A DNA stretch of 64,000 nucleotides from Burkholderia lata. GTDB taxonomy: Bacteria > Pseudomonadota > Gammaproteobacteria > Burkholderiales > Burkholderiaceae. Shown here one piece after another: positions 9,762 to 18,044 of this stretch. The stretch lies in assembly GCF_000012945.1 (NCBI RefSeq), contig NC_007511.1, forward strand, positions 992,001 through 1,056,000, in the 5' to 3' direction. Positions within the stretch are counted from its first letter, which is position 1. Each line of letters starts with the position of its first letter. The position numbers were made by a program, and so were the translations under genes. The notes below the pieces were generated by a model. That model was not told the origin of the DNA. It saw nothing but the letters and a program-made list of their open reading frames with translations, and made no database searches.

Positions 9762-10481
9762 TCAGCGCGCGGCTTCGTCGAGCATGTTTTCCTCGACGGG
9801 GCCGTAGATCGCGTGCGATTGATCGTGCATCACGGCCCAATAGCGGTCGCCGAACGACCAATGCCACCATTCCGACGGGTAATTGGTGAAGCCGGCGCCC
9901 GTCAGCGCGGTGATCAGCACCTGACGGTTGCGGGCGGCTGCGCGGCTGATGAACGGGTTGTGCGTGTAGCACGCGCCGGATGACTCCTGGTCGGTGGCGT
10001 TCATGACGCAGCCCATGTCGAGCTCGATGCCTTCCGCCGAGATCAGCGTCAGGTCGACGGCTGCACCCGTCGGATGGGCGGCGACTTCCGGCGGGGCGAC
10101 ATAGTGGCTCGTGAGTGCGATCAGCGCGTCTTCGTCCGGCAGCGGATTCAGCGTGCGGCGCAGGTGCGCGAGATGTCCGGTGAAGTAGTGCCGCTGCAGG
10201 GCCAGCGGGCGATAGCCCTCCTTGACGTACAGGCGCAGGCCGGCGGGGAGCGCGTGCGCAGCGGCAATCAGCCGGTCCGCCACGCCACGACGTACTTTCA
10301 GGAAATGCGGGCTCCTGCTCTCGATGTCGCGGCGGCCGAGATCGACCGCGATGCGGTCATGGAAACCTGCGAGATCGACAAATTCCTCGGGCGACTCCAG
10401 CAGGGCAATCGACCGGACAACGGGATCGGAAAGCGAAATCACGATAGTGGACGAAATGGCGCGATGACGGTTGTGGGCCAC
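9762..10481 (-). CDS. VanX-like D-alanyl-D-alanine dipeptidase
   Basis: 239 residues. The zinc and catalytic pattern of VanX peptidases (M15D) is intact: His136 and Asp143 in HPTGAAVDL, Glu204 and His207 in EWWH, and Arg91 in GYRP. The family cleaves D-Ala-D-Ala or other dipeptides, here more likely for peptidoglycan peptide recycling than for vancomycin resistance, since a Gram-negative chromosome has no VanHA context and none is seen nearby. No signal peptide is evident. The N-terminal ~13 residues may be extra; a GTG near 10442 would also give a sensible start. Confidence 0.82.
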   Translation of the reverse strand: MAHNRHRAISSTIVISLSDPVVRSIALLESPEEFVDLAGFHDRIAVDLGRRDIESRSPHFLKVRRGVADRLIAAAHALPAGLRLYVKEGYRPLALQRHYFTGHLAHLRRTLNPLPDEDALIALTSHYVAPPEVAAHPTGAAVDLTLISAEGIELDMGCVMNATDQESSGACYTHNPFISRAAARNRQVLITALTGAGFTNYPSEWWHWSFGDRYWAVMHDQSHAIYGPVEENMLDEAAR

Positions 10482-10586
10482 GAGCCGGCGGAGCGACAGG
10501 CCGATGTGGTTTTTGTCAGACGAATCGCCAATATGCCAGAGTCCGGCGGAGGATGTGTCGCGGCTTTCGCTGCGGGGCGTGCGTGC

Positions 10587-10754
10587 TTATCCGAGCGTCT
10601 CGATGGACGTGTCTGCGTGGACGCGTTCGTTTAGGGTGTCGCGTTGCGGCGCTTCCCAGGCGCTTTCCGCGATTGGATCGACGGCATCGTCGTAGCGCAC
10701 GACCGAGCCGCGCAATACATCCAGCGGCCGGATGGCGTTCCGTTGACTACGCAT
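10587..10754 (-). CDS. Tiny hypothetical protein coupled to piuC (55 aa)
   Basis: The frame begins [20 protein letters not shown] and ends [10 protein letters not shown]. Its ATG at 10754 overlaps the stop codon of the PiuC gene (ATGCGTAG), the arrangement of a translationally coupled last gene in an operon. No domain is recognised. It is short and has no ribosome binding site of its own, so a chance frame is possible. Confidence 0.3.
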   Translation of the reverse strand: MRSQRNAIRPLDVLRGSVVRYDDAVDPIAESAWEAPQRDTLNERVHADTSIETLG

Positions 10755-11430
10755 CCGCCCACTTCCTCAACAGGTTGTGATAAATCCCCGTCAATGAAAT
10801 GACCATTGGATCCTTCGCGCCTTTCTCGGCGGACAGCGCCTGAATCTGCGTATCGAGCTGGAACAGCAGCGTGCGGTCGCCGTCGTCGCGCACCATGCTC
10901 TGGATCCAGAAGAACGACGCGACGCGCTCGCCGCGCGTCACGGGCGTGACGTGATGCAGGCTCGATGCCGGATACAGCACGAGGTCGCCCGCCGGCAGCT
11001 TCGCCCGATGCGTGCCGTATGTATCCTCGACACACAGCTCGCCGCCGTCGTACGCATCGGGTTCTTCGAGAAACAGCGTTGCCGACAGGTCGCTGCGCAC
11101 GCGGAAATCCGTACCGCGCAGCAGCCGGATCGCATTGTCGACGTGCGTGCCGAACGTCTCGCCGCCTTCATAGCGATTGAACAGCGGCGGAAACACCTTG
11201 AGCGGCAGCGCCGCCGAGAAGAACAGCGGATGGCGTGCGAGCGCGTCCTGGATCGCGTCGCCCACTGCGCGTGCGGCCGGCGCGCCTTCAGGCAATTGCC
11301 GGTTGCGTTTCGCCTGCGCCGACTGCGTGCCGGACGTCGCATTGCCGTCGATCCATTCAGCTGCGTCGAGCAGCTCGCGGCATTGCGCGACCTGCGCTTT
11401 CGTCAGTACACCGGGGATGTGAAGCATCAT
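10747..11430 (-). CDS. piuC: PiuC/YbiX family Fe(II)/2-oxoglutarate-dependent hydroxylase
   Basis: 227 residues. The iron triad is visible as His96 and Asp98 (THVDN) and His159 or His160 (SSLHHVTPV), with Arg169 placed to bind 2-oxoglutarate. The [16 protein letters not shown] stretch is typical of PKHD-type hydroxylases. In E. coli and Pseudomonas the homologue sits next to the Fiu/PiuA siderophore receptor gene, as here. The substrate is not known. Its start overlaps the stop of the Sel1 gene (ATGA), so the three iron genes are probably one transcript. Confidence 0.92.
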   Translation of the reverse strand: MMLHIPGVLTKAQVAQCRELLDAAEWIDGNATSGTQSAQAKRNRQLPEGAPAARAVGDAIQDALARHPLFFSAALPLKVFPPLFNRYEGGETFGTHVDNAIRLLRGTDFRVRSDLSATLFLEEPDAYDGGELCVEDTYGTHRAKLPAGDLVLYPASSLHHVTPVTRGERVASFFWIQSMVRDDGDRTLLFQLDTQIQALSAEKGAKDPMVISLTGIYHNLLRKWADA

Positions 11431-12200
11431 GATGCGGATTCCATGCAGTGCGGCTGAGGCTGCGGTTGTGGTGGCAACTGCAGCGCTGCCGCACGAAACG
11501 CGTCGATCGGCGACGACGCGAGATACGCGCGCATCTTCGCGACGAACGCGGGGGTAGCGGTGGCCGGCACGCGCGCGAGCCACGCGAGTGCTTCGTCGAT
11601 GCGCCCGCGCTCGGCGAGCAGCCGCGCAAGGTTGAACTGGCCGCGGAAATCGCCGGCAGCGGCGGCGCGGCGATAGTGATCGAACGCGGCGTCGGGGTCG
11701 ACCGGTACGACCCAGCCGTCCTCGTGGAAGCCGCCGATCAGGTTGATCGATTTCGCATGGCCGAGTGCGGCCGCGCGCTGGAACCAGTCGAGCGCATCGG
11801 CGCGATTCTCGTCGATGCCGTTGCCGAGCGCGAGCGCCGTCGCGTAGTTGTACATGCCCCAGTCGAGCCCCGCCTGCGCGGCGAGCCGGTACCAGTACAC
11901 GGCGACCGGCGCGCACGCGGCCGTGCCCCAGCCGAATTCGTAGCAACGGCCGAGCATGTTCATCGCCATCGCGTGGCCGGCGCGCGCCGCGTGCCGGAAC
12001 CAGTTGAACGCGGCCGCCGGATCGCGCGCGACGCCATGCCCGTCGAGCAGGTACTGCCCGTAGACGGCCTGCGCGTCGACGATGCCGTTGTCGGCCGCCG
12101 CCGCGACCCACGCGGCGGCGCGCTCGGGCGGCCCGGCCAGGATGTCGGCGAACTCGCGCGGCGACACCGACGCGAGCGCCTTCAGCGACACGGCCTCCAT
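11427..12200 (-). CDS. Sel1-repeat (TPR-like) protein of the iron-uptake operon
   Basis: 257 residues with about four Sel1-like repeats of ~36 residues ([20 protein letters not shown], then [22 protein letters not shown] and similar blocks). Such repeats form alpha-solenoid protein-binding surfaces. No signal peptide is seen, so it is probably cytoplasmic. It lies four bases after the receptor gene and overlaps piuC, a recurrent gene trio in this group. The C-terminus ends in a short PQPQPQP run. Its role in iron uptake is unknown. Confidence 0.85.
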   Translation of the reverse strand: MEAVSLKALASVSPREFADILAGPPERAAAWVAAAADNGIVDAQAVYGQYLLDGHGVARDPAAAFNWFRHAARAGHAMAMNMLGRCYEFGWGTAACAPVAVYWYRLAAQAGLDWGMYNYATALALGNGIDENRADALDWFQRAAALGHAKSINLIGGFHEDGWVVPVDPDAAFDHYRRAAAAGDFRGQFNLARLLAERGRIDEALAWLARVPATATPAFVAKMRAYLASSPIDAFRAAALQLPPQPQPQPHCMESAS

Positions 12201-12203
12201 CGA

Positions 12204-14447
12204 TCAGTAGCGCGCGTTCAGCGTGACGAACGCCGAGCGGCCCGGTGCGATCGACGCGTAGTGCGCCGGATACGCCTGGTCGAAGTAGGTGCGGTTGAAC
12301 AGGTTGTTCACGTTCAGCTGCAGGTCGAGCTTCTTGTTGATCCGGTACTGCGCCATGGCATCGAAGCGCCAGTACGACGGCACCGCGTGCTGGTTCGCGG
12401 TATCGCCGAACACCTGCGACATGTAGAACGCGCCGCCGCCGACGGTGAACTTCGGCGTCACGTCGTAGTTCGACCACATCGTGAAGCTGTGCTTCGGCGT
12501 GTTCGGGAACTGGTTGCCGTTGCTCGCCGTGTCCTTGCCGTTGTCGCGCAGTTCGCTCTTCATGTACGTATAGCCGCCGAACAGTTGCCACTGCTTCGTG
12601 ATCTGGCCTGCGACGCCGAGTTCGAGGCCCTGCACGCGCTTGTTGCCGACCATCGCGTACTGGTTGTTCGGCAGCGTCACGCGCGCGTTCGTCGTGTCGA
12701 TCTGGAACAGTGCGGCGGTCAGCGCGAGCTTGTCGTTCAGCACGTTCCACTTCGTGCCGAGCTCGATGCTGCGGTTCTTCTCCGGCGACAGCTGATCGGC
12801 GTTCGATCCGACGCCGCCGCGGCCCGGCGTGAGCGACTGCGATTCGCTGCCTTCGCCGAGCAGCATGCCGGCCGGCGTCGACGACGTCGCGTACGACGCG
12901 TAGATGCTGCCGTTCTGCGCGGGCTTGAACACGAGGCCGGCCTGCCAGTTCACGAGCGTGTCGTCACGCGTGGTGGTCTTGCCGCCGTTGGCTTTGGTGT
13001 CGGTGAAGCGGGTCGAGTAGTCGTCGATGCGCACGCCGCCGTTCACCTGCCAGCGCGGCGTGATCTCGATCGTGTCGAAGCCGTAGATCGATTTCGTCAC
13101 GGTGCGGGCATGCGAGTAGTCGTTGTTGCGCGTGATCGAGCCGGCCCACGGGTCGTTCGGATTCGGCGACCACAGGCTCGTGCAGTTGTAGCCCGATGCC
13201 GCGCCGATGCCGTTCTGGCAGATCTTGCCGTTCGCGGTGGCGACGTTGTACGTGTCGCGCTTGCCCCATTCGCGCGACAGCTCGATGCCGGTCGTGAAGC
13301 TGTGCTTGAACGGGCCGGTGCGGAATTCGCCGAACAGCTCGGTCTGGTTCGCGATGCTGTTGATCGAGCTGTTGCGGGTGTTCGCGCGTCGCCAGACCTT
13401 GCCGTTGACCACGTTGCCCTGGCTGTCGTCGGGCTGCGTCCAGATGTAGTCCTGCGTCGATTCCGTGTAGCGCGTGGTGTTGCGGATCGTCAGCGACGAC
13501 GTGATGTCGTGCTCGATCTTGAGCGTGCTGATGTCCGACGTGGTCTTGCGGAAATCGCGGTTGGTCAGGCCGTAGAAGTTGTGGCGGTCGACGGGCGCCG
13601 GGCCGTCGGTGGCGACGCCCTTCGGGAGATTGAAGCCGTAGTAGTACGGGATGCCGCCGTCGGGCAAGTCGTCGGTGGACAGGTGGTAGTAGCTCGCGAC
13701 GACGCGCGTCGACGTGCCGAGGCCGAACGCGATCGACGGCGCGACGCCCCAGCGTTCGTTGTTCACCGCGTCGCGGCCGGCGACGTCGTTGTTGTGGCTC
13801 ATCAGGTTCAGCCGGAACGCGGCGTGATCGGCGAACTGCCAGTTGCCGTCGGCCGTGAAGCGGCGATAGCGGTCGGTGCCGAGGCCCGCGCTGGCGGCGG
13901 CGGTGGTGCCGAGGTGCGGGGCCTTGGTGATCAGGTTGATGCTGCCGCCTGCGCCGCCGCGGCCGCCGTACGCGCCGTCGGAACCCTTGGTGATCTCGAT
14001 GCGCTCGGTGTTGAAGATCTCGCGCGTCGTCGCGCCGGTGTCGCGCATGCCGTCGACGAACATGCTGCCCTGCGTGTCGTAGCCGCGGATGAACGGACGA
14101 TCGCCGAGCGGGTTACCGCCTTCGCCGGCGCCGAACGTGATGCCGGGCACGGTGCGCAGCGCTTCGGTCAGCGTTGACGCGCCGCTGTTCTGGATCAGTT
14201 CCTGCGGGATCACGGTGACGGATTTCGGCGTGTCGACGAGCGGCGCGGTGAATTTCGCGGAAGCGGAGAAGTCGGCCTTGTAGCTGTGCTCGGCCTTGCC
14301 CTGGACCTCGATCGGCGCGAGATGGCCTTCGGTGCCGGCCGGGGCGGGCGGCGGCGTGCCGTCTGCCGCGAATGCCGGGCTTGCGGCGAGCACGCTGCAC
14401 AGGGTGGTGAATTTGCCGAGCTTCAGCTCGTCGGGACGTGACTTCAT
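12204..14447 (-). CDS. fiu: TonB-dependent catecholate-siderophore receptor (Fiu-like)
   Basis: 747 residues. Signal peptide to about residue 27 (SPAFA-AD). The plug domain shows [18 protein letters not shown] and [20 protein letters not shown]; the rest is a beta-barrel ending in the aromatic outer-membrane signal VTLNARY. Linkage with PiuC points to the Fiu/PiuA class, which imports catecholate iron complexes and, in other bacteria, siderophore-like antibiotics. A Fur-box-like sequence lies at 14560-14578 in its promoter region, so iron repression is expected. Exact ligand is unknown. Confidence 0.9.
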   Translation of the reverse strand: MKSRPDELKLGKFTTLCSVLAASPAFAADGTPPPAPAGTEGHLAPIEVQGKAEHSYKADFSASAKFTAPLVDTPKSVTVIPQELIQNSGASTLTEALRTVPGITFGAGEGGNPLGDRPFIRGYDTQGSMFVDGMRDTGATTREIFNTERIEITKGSDGAYGGRGGAGGSINLITKAPHLGTTAAASAGLGTDRYRRFTADGNWQFADHAAFRLNLMSHNNDVAGRDAVNNERWGVAPSIAFGLGTSTRVVASYYHLSTDDLPDGGIPYYYGFNLPKGVATDGPAPVDRHNFYGLTNRDFRKTTSDISTLKIEHDITSSLTIRNTTRYTESTQDYIWTQPDDSQGNVVNGKVWRRANTRNSSINSIANQTELFGEFRTGPFKHSFTTGIELSREWGKRDTYNVATANGKICQNGIGAASGYNCTSLWSPNPNDPWAGSITRNNDYSHARTVTKSIYGFDTIEITPRWQVNGGVRIDDYSTRFTDTKANGGKTTTRDDTLVNWQAGLVFKPAQNGSIYASYATSSTPAGMLLGEGSESQSLTPGRGGVGSNADQLSPEKNRSIELGTKWNVLNDKLALTAALFQIDTTNARVTLPNNQYAMVGNKRVQGLELGVAGQITKQWQLFGGYTYMKSELRDNGKDTASNGNQFPNTPKHSFTMWSNYDVTPKFTVGGGAFYMSQVFGDTANQHAVPSYWRFDAMAQYRINKKLDLQLNVNNLFNRTYFDQAYPAHYASIAPGRSAFVTLNARY

Positions 14448-14559
14448 GGTGCCTTCGACCTCGCGGTGTGGCCCCGGGGCGGTGCGCTGCGGAAATGTGC
14501 ATGCCGCCGGGAATTATTACGATTTGTTTTCAGGCGGCATTCTATGTAATTTCAAGTTA

Positions 14560-14578
14560 AATGAGAAGCGTTCTTGTT
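14560..14578 (-). promoter_or_regulatory. Candidate Fur box upstream of the Fiu-like receptor operon
   Basis: AATGAGAAGCGTTCTTGTT is a 19-bp imperfect inverted repeat (arms AATGAGAA and TTCTTGTT, six of eight positions pair) with the TGAGAA-N3-TTCT core of Fur sites. It lies 113-131 bases upstream of the receptor start in an unusually AT-rich patch. Fur control of fiu-type genes is established; this site is assigned by eye. Confidence 0.5.
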
Positions 14579-14725
14579 CGCGTTTGTTGGGAAATTGTTG
14601 AGGAATGTGGCGGGGAGGTTGCGGGGCGTGCGGGGTGGTGGTTGATGGCCGAAAGGCCAGGTGTGGCGGGCTTGTCGGGCGGGGTAGAGTGGTTCTGTCG
14701 CGGATCACCCGCCATGACATCAAGG

Positions 14726-14741
14726 TGCTAATATGACAGCA
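14726..14741 (+). promoter_or_regulatory. Candidate operator of the toxin-antitoxin operon
   Basis: TGCT and AGCA half-sites separated by eight bases (TGCTAATATGACAGCA) lie 28-43 bases before the antitoxin start and include a TAATAT-like minus-10. Ribbon-helix-helix antitoxins normally repress their own promoter through such short inverted repeats. Weak on its own. Confidence 0.3.
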
Positions 14742-14768
14742 TTGAAAGCAAATGTGGTGAGGTGCATC

Positions 14769-15008
14769 ATGCCCGTGATTACCGTTCGAAATCTGCCCGA
14801 CGAAGTGCACCGTGCGCTCCGAATCCGCGCGGCCCAGCATGGGCGCAGCACAGAAGCCGAGGTGCGTAACATCCTCGAGCAGGCCGTTCTGCCGGGTGGC
14901 AGGCTGAAGCTTGGGACACTGCTGGCGGAAATCGGACGGGAAGCGGGAGGCGTCGATTTCGACGTTCAGCGCGACAAGACGCTAACCGACCCGATGAGCT
15001 TCGAATGA
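14769..15008 (+). CDS. vapB: VapB/FitA-type ribbon-helix-helix antitoxin
   Basis: 79 residues from ATG 14769, preceded by GTGAGG with good spacing; an earlier in-frame ATG at 14733 lacks such a site. The N-terminus PVITVRNLPDEVHRALRIRA is a ribbon-helix-helix DNA-binding domain of the FitA (Arc/MetJ) type. The C-terminal part is acidic and variable, as expected for the toxin-binding tail. Its stop overlaps the toxin ATG (ATGA, 15005-15008). It neutralises the PIN toxin and represses the operon. Confidence 0.88.
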   Translation: MPVITVRNLPDEVHRALRIRAAQHGRSTEAEVRNILEQAVLPGGRLKLGTLLAEIGREAGGVDFDVQRDKTLTDPMSFE

Positions 15009-15424
15009 TCCTTGTTGATACGAACGTGATGTCCGAGCCGCTGAGGCGCGAGCCGAGCGCAGCCGTGATCGAGTGGCTCGATGCCCAGAACGTCGAAACG
15101 TTGTTTCTTGCCGCGATCAGTCTCGGCGAAATGCGCTTCGGCGTGGCGGCAATGCCGGAAGGGCGCAGGCGTGACTGGCTTCACCAAAGCATCGAGCAGC
15201 GCGTCGTGCCGCTGTTTCGCGGCAGGATTCTGCCGTTCGACGATGCGGCGAGCAAAGCGTATTCGAGCATTCGAGCGCGGGCGCGTGCCTCAGGCAGTGC
15301 GATCGCGCCTGCCGATGTTTTTATCGCCGCGACGGCCGAGGCGAACGGATTGATCATTGCGACGCGCGACGTCGCGCCATTCGAGGCGGTCGGCCTGCGG
15401 GTGATTGATCCATGGGCGTCCTAG
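15005..15424 (+). CDS. vapC: VapC/FitB-type PIN-domain ribonuclease toxin
   Basis: 139 residues. The PIN-domain acidic residues are Asp5 (ILVDTNVMSE), Glu42 (SLGEMRFG), Asp104 (PADVFIAA) and Asp122 (ATRDVAPF), so the metal-dependent nuclease centre is complete. VapC toxins cut specific RNAs, often tRNAs, when freed from the antitoxin. Translation is coupled to the antitoxin gene. It converges with the carbamoyltransferase gene across a terminator. Confidence 0.9.
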   Translation: MILVDTNVMSEPLRREPSAAVIEWLDAQNVETLFLAAISLGEMRFGVAAMPEGRRRDWLHQSIEQRVVPLFRGRILPFDDAASKAYSSIRARARASGSAIAPADVFIAATAEANGLIIATRDVAPFEAVGLRVIDPWAS

Positions 15425-15454
15425 GCGCCGATTGCCCATCTTTCCACCGCGCGT

Positions 15455-15488
15455 AAAAAAAAGCGCGCCGGGCTGCCGGGCGCGCTTT
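15455..15488 (-). terminator. Rho-independent terminator of the ATCase gene
   Basis: Stem AAAGCGCGCC (15460-15469) pairs with GGCGCGCTTT (15479-15488) around a nine-base loop. The A-run at 15455-15462 becomes a U-run on the minus strand, just after the ATCase stop. It may also help stop leftward-facing readthrough from vapC. Confidence 0.85.
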
Positions 15489-15535
15489 CCGCTGAACGTA
15501 GGGGCGCCTGACTGGCCGCGCCCCGCTGCTCCTTC

Positions 15536-16831
15536 TCAATCGACCCCGTGAAACACCGCGTCCTCCGGCCCGAGATACGCCGGCGGGCGCCACGTCGCGT
15601 CGCGCATCGAATGCTGGACGAGGTTCTCCACGCCAAGCAGCACCGCGAAGATCGCCATCCGCACCGGAATGCCGTTGTCGGTCTGGCGGAAGATCGCGAG
15701 GCGCGGGTCGCGGTTCAGGTCGACCGACAGGTCGTTCGCACCGGGCCGGCTGTCGCGCGGCAGCGGGTGCATGATCAGCGTGTCCGGTTTGCACACCGTA
15801 TCGACGAGCGCCTGGTTGATCTGGAAATCCGGCGTGTAGCCTTCGAACGACTCGTCGGTGAAGCGCTCCTTCTGGATCCGCGTCGCATAGACGACGTCCG
15901 CGCCGCGCAGCCCGGCCGCGAGGTCGGTCGTCTGCTCGATGACATGGCCGTTCGTCGCGATCTGGTCGACGATATAGGCCGGCATCTCGAGCGTCGGCGG
16001 CGACACGAGCGTGAACTTGAGCCCGCGGTAGAGCGCAAGCAGCTTGACGAGCGAGTGCACGGTGCGGCCGTACTTGAGGTCGCCGACCAGCGCGATGTGC
16101 GCGCCGTCGACGATCTTGCCGAGCCGCGAGAATTCACGCTGGATCGTATAGAGATCGAGCAGCGCCTGGCTCGGGTGCTCGCCGGGGCCGTCGCCGCCGT
16201 TGATCACGGGCAGGTTGGTCGCACGCGCGAACTCGGCCACCGAGCCTTTCTCCGGATGGCGGATCACGAGTGCGTCGACGTAGCCGGCCATCACACGGCT
16301 CGTGTCGTAGATCGATTCGCCCTTGGCCATCGACGAGAACGTGAAGCCCGTCGTGTCGCACACCGAGCCGCCGAGCCGGCAGAAGGCGGCGCCGAACGAC
16401 ACGCGCGTACGCGTGCTGGCCTCGAAGAACAGGTTGCCGAGCACCGCGCCTTCCAGCACGCGCGAAATCTTGTGGCGGCGCGCGATCGGTTGCATCACGT
16501 CGGCCACGCGAAACAGCGCCTCGACCGATTCCCGCGAGAACTGGTCGACCGACAGCAGTTGCGGCTTGCCTTCGAAAAAGAACTGCTTGGCGAGCCCCTG
16601 ATTATCTACGCTTTGCGTATATCCGCCGCCTTCCGGTACCGAACGCTCGACGATTTCCGACACGAAGCGCTCGACGATCTCGGGCATCCCGCGCGATTCC
16701 TGCGAATCGTCGGGCAGCAGCCAGGTGTCAAGCGCACGCCGGCTCACGCCGATGCGGCTGGCGAACGCTTCGCGCGTCATGTTGAGGCGGCGCATGGCGT
16801 CGCGGAGGAAGGCTTGCTGGGGAACGGTCAT
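15536..16831 (-). CDS. pyrB: Aspartate carbamoyltransferase with N-terminal helix-turn-helix domain
   Basis: 431 residues. Residues about 75-431 form a complete ATCase: STRTRVSF at 139-146, Lys170 in AKGES, HPSQALLDLYT from 219, GDLKYGRTVHSL and HPLPR, so carbamoyl-phosphate plus aspartate chemistry looks intact. Residues about 8-40 (LRDAMRRLNMTREAFASRIGVSRRALDTWLLP) form a helix-turn-helix not present in ordinary PyrB. ATG 16831 is fixed by AGGAG eight bases upstream. A perfect palindrome at 16850-16870 abuts the start and a near-copy lies inside the gene. No other pyr gene is adjacent. It could be a metabolic enzyme, a regulator, or both. Confidence 0.88.
   Translation of the reverse strand: MTVPQQAFLRDAMRRLNMTREAFASRIGVSRRALDTWLLPDDSQESRGMPEIVERFVSEIVERSVPEGGGYTQSVDNQGLAKQFFFEGKPQLLSVDQFSRESVEALFRVADVMQPIARRHKISRVLEGAVLGNLFFEASTRTRVSFGAAFCRLGGSVCDTTGFTFSSMAKGESIYDTSRVMAGYVDALVIRHPEKGSVAEFARATNLPVINGGDGPGEHPSQALLDLYTIQREFSRLGKIVDGAHIALVGDLKYGRTVHSLVKLLALYRGLKFTLVSPPTLEMPAYIVDQIATNGHVIEQTTDLAAGLRGADVVYATRIQKERFTDESFEGYTPDFQINQALVDTVCKPDTLIMHPLPRDSRPGANDLSVDLNRDPRLAIFRQTDNGIPVRMAIFAVLLGVENLVQHSMRDATWRPPAYLGPEDAVFHGVD
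16603..16623. promoter_or_regulatory. Second copy of the palindromic operator inside the ATCase coding sequence
   Basis: TATCTACGC, spacer TTT, GCGTATATC: the same 9-3-9 layout as the site at 16850-16870 with 15 of 18 arm positions matching. It codes for residues 71-77 between the helix-turn-helix and the ATCase body using TAT, CAA, GTA, GAT and AAT, codons that are rare choices in this GC-rich sequence, so the DNA word itself seems to be kept. Confidence 0.5.
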
Positions 16832-16849
16832 CGGCGGCTCCTGACGAAA

Positions 16850-16870
16850 AATATACGCGGTGCGTATATT
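16850..16870. promoter_or_regulatory. Perfect 9-bp inverted repeat at the ATCase promoter (operator)
   Basis: AATATACGC (16850-16858), spacer GGT, GCGTATATT (16862-16870). The arms are exactly complementary and AT-rich, against GC-rich surroundings. The site ends 19 bases before the ATCase start codon, so a bound protein would block transcription or initiation. Autoregulation by the fused helix-turn-helix is the simplest reading. Confidence 0.65.
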
Positions 16871-17064
16871 AGTTCCTGGCGCATCGAAGTCAAGGAAAAT
16901 CTGCGCGAACCGCCTGTGTGGCCCGCCTGACATGCGACGGGTTCGTACTGGCGCGCGGCGGCCGTCTCCGTATAATCAGGTCAGGCCCCGTGCCCAGGAT
17001 CTCGCCGGGCGCCACGCCGCATACGATTCGCCCGTCGGGCTTGTTGATTCCAAGGAGAATGAGA

Positions 17065-17199
17065 ATGACGCGTACGATTGCTGCAATGCTGCTGGTGGTG
17101 ACCGCCGCGCTCGCGGGTTGCAACACGGTCGCCGGCATGGGACAGGACATTTCGAAGGGTGGCCAGGCGATCAGCGATACGGCTGAAAAGGCCAAGTAA
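17065..17199 (+). CDS. Entericidin-like small lipoprotein
   Basis: 44 residues. A short hydrophobic signal ends in the lipobox ALAGC, followed by NTVAGMGQDISKGGQAISDTAEKAK, the EcnA/EcnB pattern of an amphipathic lipid-anchored peptide. AAGGAG at 17052-17057 is seven bases before ATG 17065 and one base from ATG 17059, which selects 17065. Entericidins are envelope lipoproteins linked to stress and stationary phase. A strong terminator follows, so it is a single-gene unit. Confidence 0.9.
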   Translation: MTRTIAAMLLVVTAALAGCNTVAGMGQDISKGGQAISDTAEKAK

Positions 17200-17221
17200 G
17201 CCGACCGGTTCCGGAATGCAG

Positions 17222-17269
17222 AAAGCGCCGGGCCGCTCCGCGATGGCGGGGCGGCCCGGCGCTTTTTTT
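17222..17269 (+). terminator. Rho-independent terminator after the entericidin gene
   Basis: AAAGCGCCGGGCCGC (17222-17236) pairs perfectly with GCGGCCCGGCGCTTT (17251-17265) and is followed by further T residues to 17269. Fifteen base pairs and a 14-base loop make this a very strong terminator. Confidence 0.92.
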
Positions 17270-17295
17270 GTGGCCGACGCTCGATGCCGGTGGTG

Positions 17296-17844
17296 TCAGG
17301 CGTGCTCGACGAACGCGTAACGGCCTTCGACCTTGCGCGGCGTAAGCCAGCCGTAGTCGGGGAACAGGCGGTTGCGGACGAACCAGACATAGCCCACCAG
17401 CAGGACCGTGATCGCGAGGCTCGGCAGCGCGGTCGACGGATCGCGTCCGAGTTCGGCGATGGTCTTCGGCAGCTGCAGCAGCGACAGCAGGATGAACGCG
17501 TGGTACGCGCCGACACGATTAGTCGCAAAGCCCCAGATGAACAGCAGCGACAGCGGTACGGTCAGCGCGAGGAACACCAGCACGAGGCCGTTGCCGGCAC
17601 CGGTGGCGAAGAAGTAGTACGCGAGCATGAGGCTGATCGCGAGCTGGGCGATGCCGAGCGCGATCAGGATCCGGATGTGCAGTTTGTTCTTGCGGCAGCG
17701 TTCGGGATCGGGGCGCGACGCGATCAGGCGTGCGAGCACGCGATCCTTGAGCCCCTGTCCGGACAGTTCGGCCAGTGCGTCGGCCTTCCTCGTTCCCGCG
17801 GACAGCAGCACCGCGATTCTTGTTTTGGCTTCCTTCCTGTTCAT
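17296..17844 (-). CDS. Four-helix membrane protein of unknown function
   Basis: 182 residues from ATG 17844, starting MNRKEAKTRIAVLLSAGTRK. The first ~55 residues are charged and look cytoplasmic; four hydrophobic segments follow at about 57-80, 87-107, 112-130 and 142-157. The C-terminal tail GWLTPRKVEGRYAFVEHA is polar. I do not recognise a family. A longer in-frame opening upstream is only high-GC readthrough. It is tail to tail with the entericidin gene and alone in its unit. Confidence 0.72.
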   Translation of the reverse strand: MNRKEAKTRIAVLLSAGTRKADALAELSGQGLKDRVLARLIASRPDPERCRKNKLHIRILIALGIAQLAISLMLAYYFFATGAGNGLVLVFLALTVPLSLLFIWGFATNRVGAYHAFILLSLLQLPKTIAELGRDPSTALPSLAITVLLVGYVWFVRNRLFPDYGWLTPRKVEGRYAFVEHA

Positions 17845-18044
17845 TGCGTGGTGGATTGTTGTTCGATGGTTGTCAAAGGTCCCGGCCACGCGAATATTGC
17901 ATCTTGCGGGGTGGTGCGCAACGGTTTTGCGGTGCGCGGACACATTCCTACAGTCGCCGGCTGCAAGGCGGGAATGCGGGGATCGACAACCTGGGCGGTG
18001 GCACGGAGACGCCGCCGCTTCCGCAACGACGCGATGAGCGCGAG

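Noticed and set aside
10747..12750. Single 667-residue minus-strand protein including PiuC
   Set aside because: PiuC begins at 11430 next to the Sel1 gene stop; the longer frame is a shadow of the Sel1 and receptor genes.
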